From Hymenobacter cellulosivorans (GTDB lineage Bacteria > Bacteroidota > Bacteroidia > Cytophagales > Hymenobacteraceae), in assembly GCF_022919135.1 (NCBI RefSeq), contig NZ_CP095049.1, positions 1,550,001-1,614,000 of the forward strand: 64,000 nucleotides of DNA, read 5' to 3'. A program made the position numbers and the translations under genes. Within the stretch, counting starts at the first letter, position 1, and every line of letters begins with the position of its first letter. Of this stretch, positions 62,143-64,000 are shown piece by piece. The notes beneath the pieces are model-generated. The model saw only the letters and a program-made list of their open reading frames with translations. It was not told the DNA's origin and did not search any database.

Positions 62143-63789
62143 TCAGGGCTTGGCGACGTCCAGTTGGGGGCGGCTGTCACGATTGACCAGCTCCCAGGCC
62201 GTAAAGAACACCAGCTTAGCGCGTTCGGCCAGCCGACCAAACTCAATCTTGTCCACGTCGTCGGTAGCCTTATGATAGTCTTGGTGCAGGCCGCTGGTGT
62301 AAAAGATAATCGGGATGCCGTGGCGGGCGAAGTTGTAGTGGTCGGAGCGGTAGTAGAGGTGCTCGGGGTCCTTCTTATCGTTGTATTTGTAATCGAGGCG
62401 CAGGTGGGCGTATTGGGTGTTGGCCTCTTCATTGATAAGGTGCAGCTCGGTGCTCAGCCGGCTGGCCCCAATCAGGTAGAGGTAATTGGGCTTGCCAAGG
62501 TGGGCTTTATCGGTCCGGCCTATCATGTCGATGTTGAGGTCGGCAATGGTTTGGCTAAGCGAAAAAACCGGGTGGCCGGCGTAGTACTCCGAGCCCAGCA
62601 GGCCTTTTTCCTCACCCGAGTTAAGCAAAAACAGAATGCTGCGCCGTGGGCCGTGGCCTTCGGCTTTGGCCTTGGTAAAGGCCCGGGCCAAAGCCAGCAC
62701 CGCCGACGTGCCTGAGCCGTCGTCGTCGGCCCCGTTGTAAATCGTGTCGTGCTGCACGCCGATATGGTCGTAATGGGCCGAGATGACCAGCACTTCGTCC
62801 TTTTTGTCGGTGCCTTCCAGAAAGCCCAGCACGTTGGCAGAAGTCAGTTCCTCGCGCTTCTGGGGTAGCTCTACCGTGCAGGCCACCGGCCGAAATGCGG
62901 TGGCGGGCTTCTTGAGCTTGTAGCAGTCTACATCGTAGCGCCACAGGGCCGACAGGGTAGTGCCCAGCAGTGCCGCGCCCAGGGGGCCGTTGGTCAGCAG
63001 CAGGTTGATGTAGGGCGGGGGCGTTTGCACCAGCAGCTCGTAGTCGGTGGGCTGGGGCACGGGCGTGGTGAGCGAGTACGTGGCTTCGGCCAAATCCGGA
63101 GTCAGGGACTTGGTCATTTTCGCGAAGCTGGCTACGGATGAATAGGTAATAACCGTCAGGCTGCGGGCGCCTTTGTCGCGGGCCAGGGCCGCTTTGCGGA
63201 AGATGGAGCTCCAGTCGCTGTCCTGCTTGGTGCCCGAAAGCAGGTAGCGGCCCAGGCCGTTGTTGGGTTCACCCTGCAGTACCACCACGTCGCGGCCCCG
63301 CACGTCGGGCTGGCCGGCGTAGTCGTTGTAGGAGTCGGTTTCAATGCCAAAGCCCCGAAAGACAGGGTCGGCCGGGGCGGCTGGTTCCGGAAAACTGGCC
63401 GAGCCAAAGCTGACAAAGTCCCGGCCGCCCACAAACGTGGTAGTGCCCACTCGAAACGTGCCGGGGCCCGTCGGGGTGGTGCCCACCAGGCCAAACAGCT
63501 GCTGATACGCACTGGCGGCCCCACTTACCGGCCCGCGCAGGCCGAGCAACTCAAATTGCCGGGTGAGGTACTGAGCGGCCTTCACCTGGCCTGGGTGTCC
63601 GGTTTCGCGCCCTTCGTAGGCATCCGCAGCCAGCTCGGCCAGGTGTTCCCGCAGCAGCTCGGGCGTAATGGCGGCCGAATAGGTAAGCGCCGCCCCGGAG
63701 GCCGGCTGAGCGGTGGGTGCGTTCGGCTGGGCCAGGATTTTACTTGCTGCGCTGGCCGTTAGTACAAGGGAGAATAGGAGTGTTTTCAC
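62143..63789 (-). CDS. M28 family metallopeptidase, exported
   Basis: Zinc aminopeptidase-type exopeptidase of family M28. The GTG at 63789 gives the signal peptide VKTLLFSLVLTASAASKILA-Q; the longer frame from the TTG at 63849 runs through the terminator of the upstream gene. 548 residues. PA-like insert about residues 110-270. Zinc ligands: VLVISAHYDHIG (His, Asp), GADDDGSGTSAVLAL (Asp), NSGEEKGLLGSEYY (Glu-Glu), NIDMIGR (Asp), and FYTSGLHQDYHKATDDVDKI (His). It is the second of two tandem M28 genes on the minus strand, after a terminator. Confidence 0.93.
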   Translation of the reverse strand: MKTLLFSLVLTASAASKILAQPNAPTAQPASGAALTYSAAITPELLREHLAELAADAYEGRETGHPGQVKAAQYLTRQFELLGLRGPVSGAASAYQQLFGLVGTTPTGPGTFRVGTTTFVGGRDFVSFGSASFPEPAAPADPVFRGFGIETDSYNDYAGQPDVRGRDVVVLQGEPNNGLGRYLLSGTKQDSDWSSIFRKAALARDKGARSLTVITYSSVASFAKMTKSLTPDLAEATYSLTTPVPQPTDYELLVQTPPPYINLLLTNGPLGAALLGTTLSALWRYDVDCYKLKKPATAFRPVACTVELPQKREELTSANVLGFLEGTDKKDEVLVISAHYDHIGVQHDTIYNGADDDGSGTSAVLALARAFTKAKAEGHGPRRSILFLLNSGEEKGLLGSEYYAGHPVFSLSQTIADLNIDMIGRTDKAHLGKPNYLYLIGASRLSTELHLINEEANTQYAHLRLDYKYNDKKDPEHLYYRSDHYNFARHGIPIIFYTSGLHQDYHKATDDVDKIEFGRLAERAKLVFFTAWELVNRDSRPQLDVAKP

Positions 63790-63814
63790 TGAAAAAGTTG
63801 CGGTAGGAAGGGGC

Positions 63815-63878
63815 AAAAAAAGCCTGCGCCCGGTCTGGTCCTTGCTCAAAGGCTGGGCAAGGGCCGGACCGGGCGCAG
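63815..63878 (-). terminator. terminator of the second M28 gene
   Basis: Minus strand: arms of about 22 bases starting CTGCGCCCGGTC (with two G-U wobbles) around an 11-base loop, followed by TTTTTTT (63815-63821). It separates the two tandem M28 genes and covers the TTG at 63849. Confidence 0.85.
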
Positions 63879-63906
63879 GGTAACCCGGCTAAGCGCCGGT
63901 GGCCGG

Positions 63907-64000
63907 TTAGGGCTTGTTGGAGTCTACCACGATGCGGTTGTCGCGGTTGGCCAGTTCCCAGGCCGTATGGAACACGAGACGGGCGCGCTTTTCCATTTTC
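63907..64000 (-). CDS. second M28 family metallopeptidase, cut by window edge
   Basis: Only the C-terminal 30 codons are in the window. Read on the minus strand they give KMEKRARLVFHTAWELANRDNRIVVDSNKP and stop, which parallels the end of the neighbouring peptidase (RLAERAKLVFFTAWELVNRDSRPQLDVAKP). So a tandem paralogue lies directly upstream of the gene at 62143-63789. The rest lies outside. Confidence 0.85.
   Translation of the reverse strand, partial: KMEKRARLVFHTAWELANRDNRIVVDSNKP

Overview
The window comes from a GC-rich Bacteroidota (Bacteroidetes) chromosome, most likely a Hymenobacter-like member of the Cytophagales. This rests on gene content (type IX secretion/gliding genes gldK-L-M-N, a PorP/SprF protein and SprE/PorW; TonB-dependent receptors with a carboxypeptidase-regulatory-like N-terminus; secreted proteins with a C-terminal T9SS sorting domain; a PafA-type phosphatase) and on promoters of the Bacteroidota form TTTG-N19-TAnnTTTG. 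No tRNA, rRNA, CRISPR array or intact insertion sequence was seen. Most of the window is ordinary chromosomal housekeeping; the accessory part is about 34.7-50.1 kb.

Layout. 1-5.7 kb (minus strand): two related TonB-dependent receptors (the first cut by the window edge), a lipoprotein between them and a small His-containing exported protein, probably one outer-membrane uptake locus. 6.2-9.9 kb: a small cytosolic protein, the chaperone HtpG, and a lipoprotein gene with an apparent one-base frameshift. 10-15 kb: yraN, then lipB, an unknown, a WecA-like phosphoglycosyl transferase, a DUF4271 membrane protein and hemD. 15.1-20.8 kb: PorP/SprF and gldKLMN, the T9SS core and motor. 20.9-28.4 kb (minus): uvrC, a class A penicillin-binding protein and sprE. 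28.6-34.6 kb: the ATP synthase genes atpZ/I-like, an unknown, atpB-E-F-H-A-G (beta and epsilon are not in this window).

34.7-50.1 kb is a surface-protein island. Four T9SS cargo proteins carry 7, 14, 7 and 14 beta-propeller-type repeats. Two of them are each divergently transcribed from a paralogous helix-turn-helix regulator gene, and each divergent intergenic region contains an array of TACC-N5-7-GGTA dyads spaced about 43-44 bp apart. I regard this regulator/operator/surface-propeller module as the best candidate for an undescribed system here. A decayed T9SS tail between the last two cargo genes suggests past duplication and loss.

50.2-64 kb: HAD phosphatase, PafA-like alkaline phosphatase, inorganic pyrophosphatase, DUF6766 and UbiA-like membrane proteins, NAD(P)HX repair enzyme, MsrB, L-serine dehydratase alpha chain, an ion-channel-like protein, LutB, and two tandem M28 peptidases (the second cut by the edge).

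A second unusual layer is a set of four intergenic elements (after htpG, between sprE and the PBP gene, between atpF and atpH, between atpA and atpG). Each is an imperfect inverted repeat whose arms are tandem 7- or 8-mers; the word differs from site to site but the architecture is the same. All functional statements are from reading the sequence; no searches were run.
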